A program made the position numbers and the translations under genes. From positions 2,161,139-2,225,138 of the forward strand of contig SSNP01000052.1 of the NCBI GenBank assembly GCA_006937955.1: a DNA stretch of 64,000 nucleotides, in the 5' to 3' direction. Origin of the DNA: Pachypanchax playfairii (Eukaryota > Chordata > Actinopteri > Cyprinodontiformes > Aplocheilidae). The notes under the pieces were generated by a model. That model had not been told where the DNA came from, made no database searches, and saw nothing but the letters and a program-made list of their open reading frames with translations. Of the stretch, positions 63,024 through 64,000 are shown piece after piece; the stretch's first letter is position 1; every line of letters starts with the position of its first letter.

Positions 63024-63697
63024 TTACTTTACCTTCTTGGACTTTCTTACTGTGGAGAAAAAAAATCACAGTTTCTCTTAGGAATCAAAATTTCACGTGT
63101 TGTTGCTATAGCAACATGTTTTTTGCTATATCTATCTTTGTGATCCTGTTTGTTTAAGGGACTCACCTGAGTGCAGGTAGCACAGAATCACACCCACAAC
63201 AACCAGCAGTGTGAGTATAATGAAGCTGACGGTGAGGAGAAACAGCCAGCTGGTTGGTTCTGCACAATGAAAACACACAACACATGAAGCTGCACTAACA
63301 CCTGGAGGTGGTGGCTCGTGCTGCAGCGCAGCCAATAAGCTCATCTCACCTTCCACCGTCAGGACGAAGGTCTTCTTGATGGGCATCCTGAGGGACCGGT
63401 GGGAGACGCTGCATATAAACTGTTTCCCTGACGCCTCCAGCGAAGCTTGGAGGTAGAAGAAGGCCGACACAGAGAACGTCAAGTCCTGGTTGTGTTTGTG
63501 GCTGGACAGCAGGATGTTCGGCACCACCTTAGGGAGTGGTGCTCCGACCCGCTGACCCGATGCAGCCGGGTCCTGCTCATACCAAACGATCTCCACATCC
63601 AGAGGGTAGTATCTCTCTGCCTCACAAACAACTTTGTGCTCACTACCTTCCTGCAGCGAAAGGGTGGGGCCCACACTGAGGGAGACACGGGGAGGCT
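63024..63697 (-). CDS. tapbp: Tapasin-like protein, 3' exons (partial)
   Basis: Three minus-strand exons join in frame: 63697-63350, 63259-63167 and 63049-63024. The first encodes an Ig C1-set domain (PPRVSLSVGPTLSLQEGSE, VVCEAERYYPLDVEIVWYE, QFICSVSHRS). The second encodes a transmembrane segment (SWLFLLTVSFIILTLLVVVG). The last encodes a short basic tail ending KKVK and a stop. Tapasin bridges MHC class I to the TAP peptide transporter in the ER. A C-terminal KKxx ER-retrieval signal, seen here, fits tapasin better than the tapasin-related protein. Acceptors and donors are GT-AG. The N-terminal exons lie beyond the window's right edge. Read-through of the first donor gives an ORF without this tail and is not preferred. 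Confidence 0.82.
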
Positions 63698-64000
63698 CTG
63701 AGGAGAAGGAGGGGGGAGATCAACTTCAGCAGAGGTTAGAATAAACATCTGAAACATAAACATTCTATAATAGAAAACTTAAACTTCAAGATTTTGTTAA
63801 AACAAGTAAAACTGGTGACATGATCAAATTACCAAACAGAAATGAGTTTATGGTTAAACTCTAACATCTTGTTTCTAACAAGAAGTTTAATTGATAAATT
63901 TACAACAGCTGTTTGATCCATTCATCCACTAATAAACTTCCTGCTTCAGTCAGAATTACAGCTGCAGATCACCGAACATCAAAACAGCTTCAAACTCCAA
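63698..64000 (-). other. tapbp: Intron of the tapasin-like gene
   Basis: It precedes the Ig exon (acceptor ctcctcag). No further exon is visible before the window ends. Confidence 0.6.

Overview
The window looks like nuclear DNA of a teleost fish, probably a spiny-rayed (percomorph-type) species. The evidence is intron-containing vertebrate genes with GT-AG sites, very long TG/CA microsatellites, RTE-type and L2/CR1-like LINE remnants, tRNA-derived SINEs, and many short DNA transposons with target-site duplications. Most of the sequence is repeat or plain intergenic DNA. Only four protein-coding genes are well supported.

Layout. 1-8 kb: unique AT-rich DNA, TG repeats, the first copy of a TTAA-flanked transposon family, a different TTAA element with an exon-like ORF, and a 708-bp foldback element. 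7.9-14.6 kb: the 3' end of an RTE retrotransposon containing a 39-bp in-frame minisatellite, followed by about 2.9 kb that occurs twice on either side of a 10-N gap (almost certainly a false duplication). 14.9-22.3 kb: the 5' end of a smoothelin-like gene (minus strand) and two more TTAA elements. 22.3-31 kb: degraded LINE and SINE sequence, another TTAA element with its empty site visible elsewhere in the window, and a second RTE copy with the same 39-bp repeat. 31.1-34.3 kb: a seven-exon secreted C-type-lectin-domain gene, flanked by the two halves of a recent segmental duplication (25.8-28.8 kb and 34.8-37.7 kb). 37.9-45.1 kb: a tandem array of tRNA-Arg(TCG) genes in which intact genes alternate with 5'-truncated ones in a 1285-bp higher-order repeat; a 51-N gap here also hides a 555-bp false duplication. 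45-60 kb: transposons (two hAT-like elements with target-site duplications and another TTAA element nested in one of them), a composite TG/290-bp satellite array, an 850-bp hexamer array and a tetramer array. 60.4-64 kb: an intronless TRIM E3 ligase gene (plus strand) and the 3' end of a tapasin-like gene (minus strand), which runs off the window.

Functionally, the right end (TRIM ligase, tapasin-like MHC class I chaperone, and the lectin further left) suggests an immune-gene neighbourhood. This is inference from three genes. The tRNA array would add several identical copies of one Arg-tRNA reading CGA. No virus, toxin gene, CRISPR array or bacterial operon was seen.
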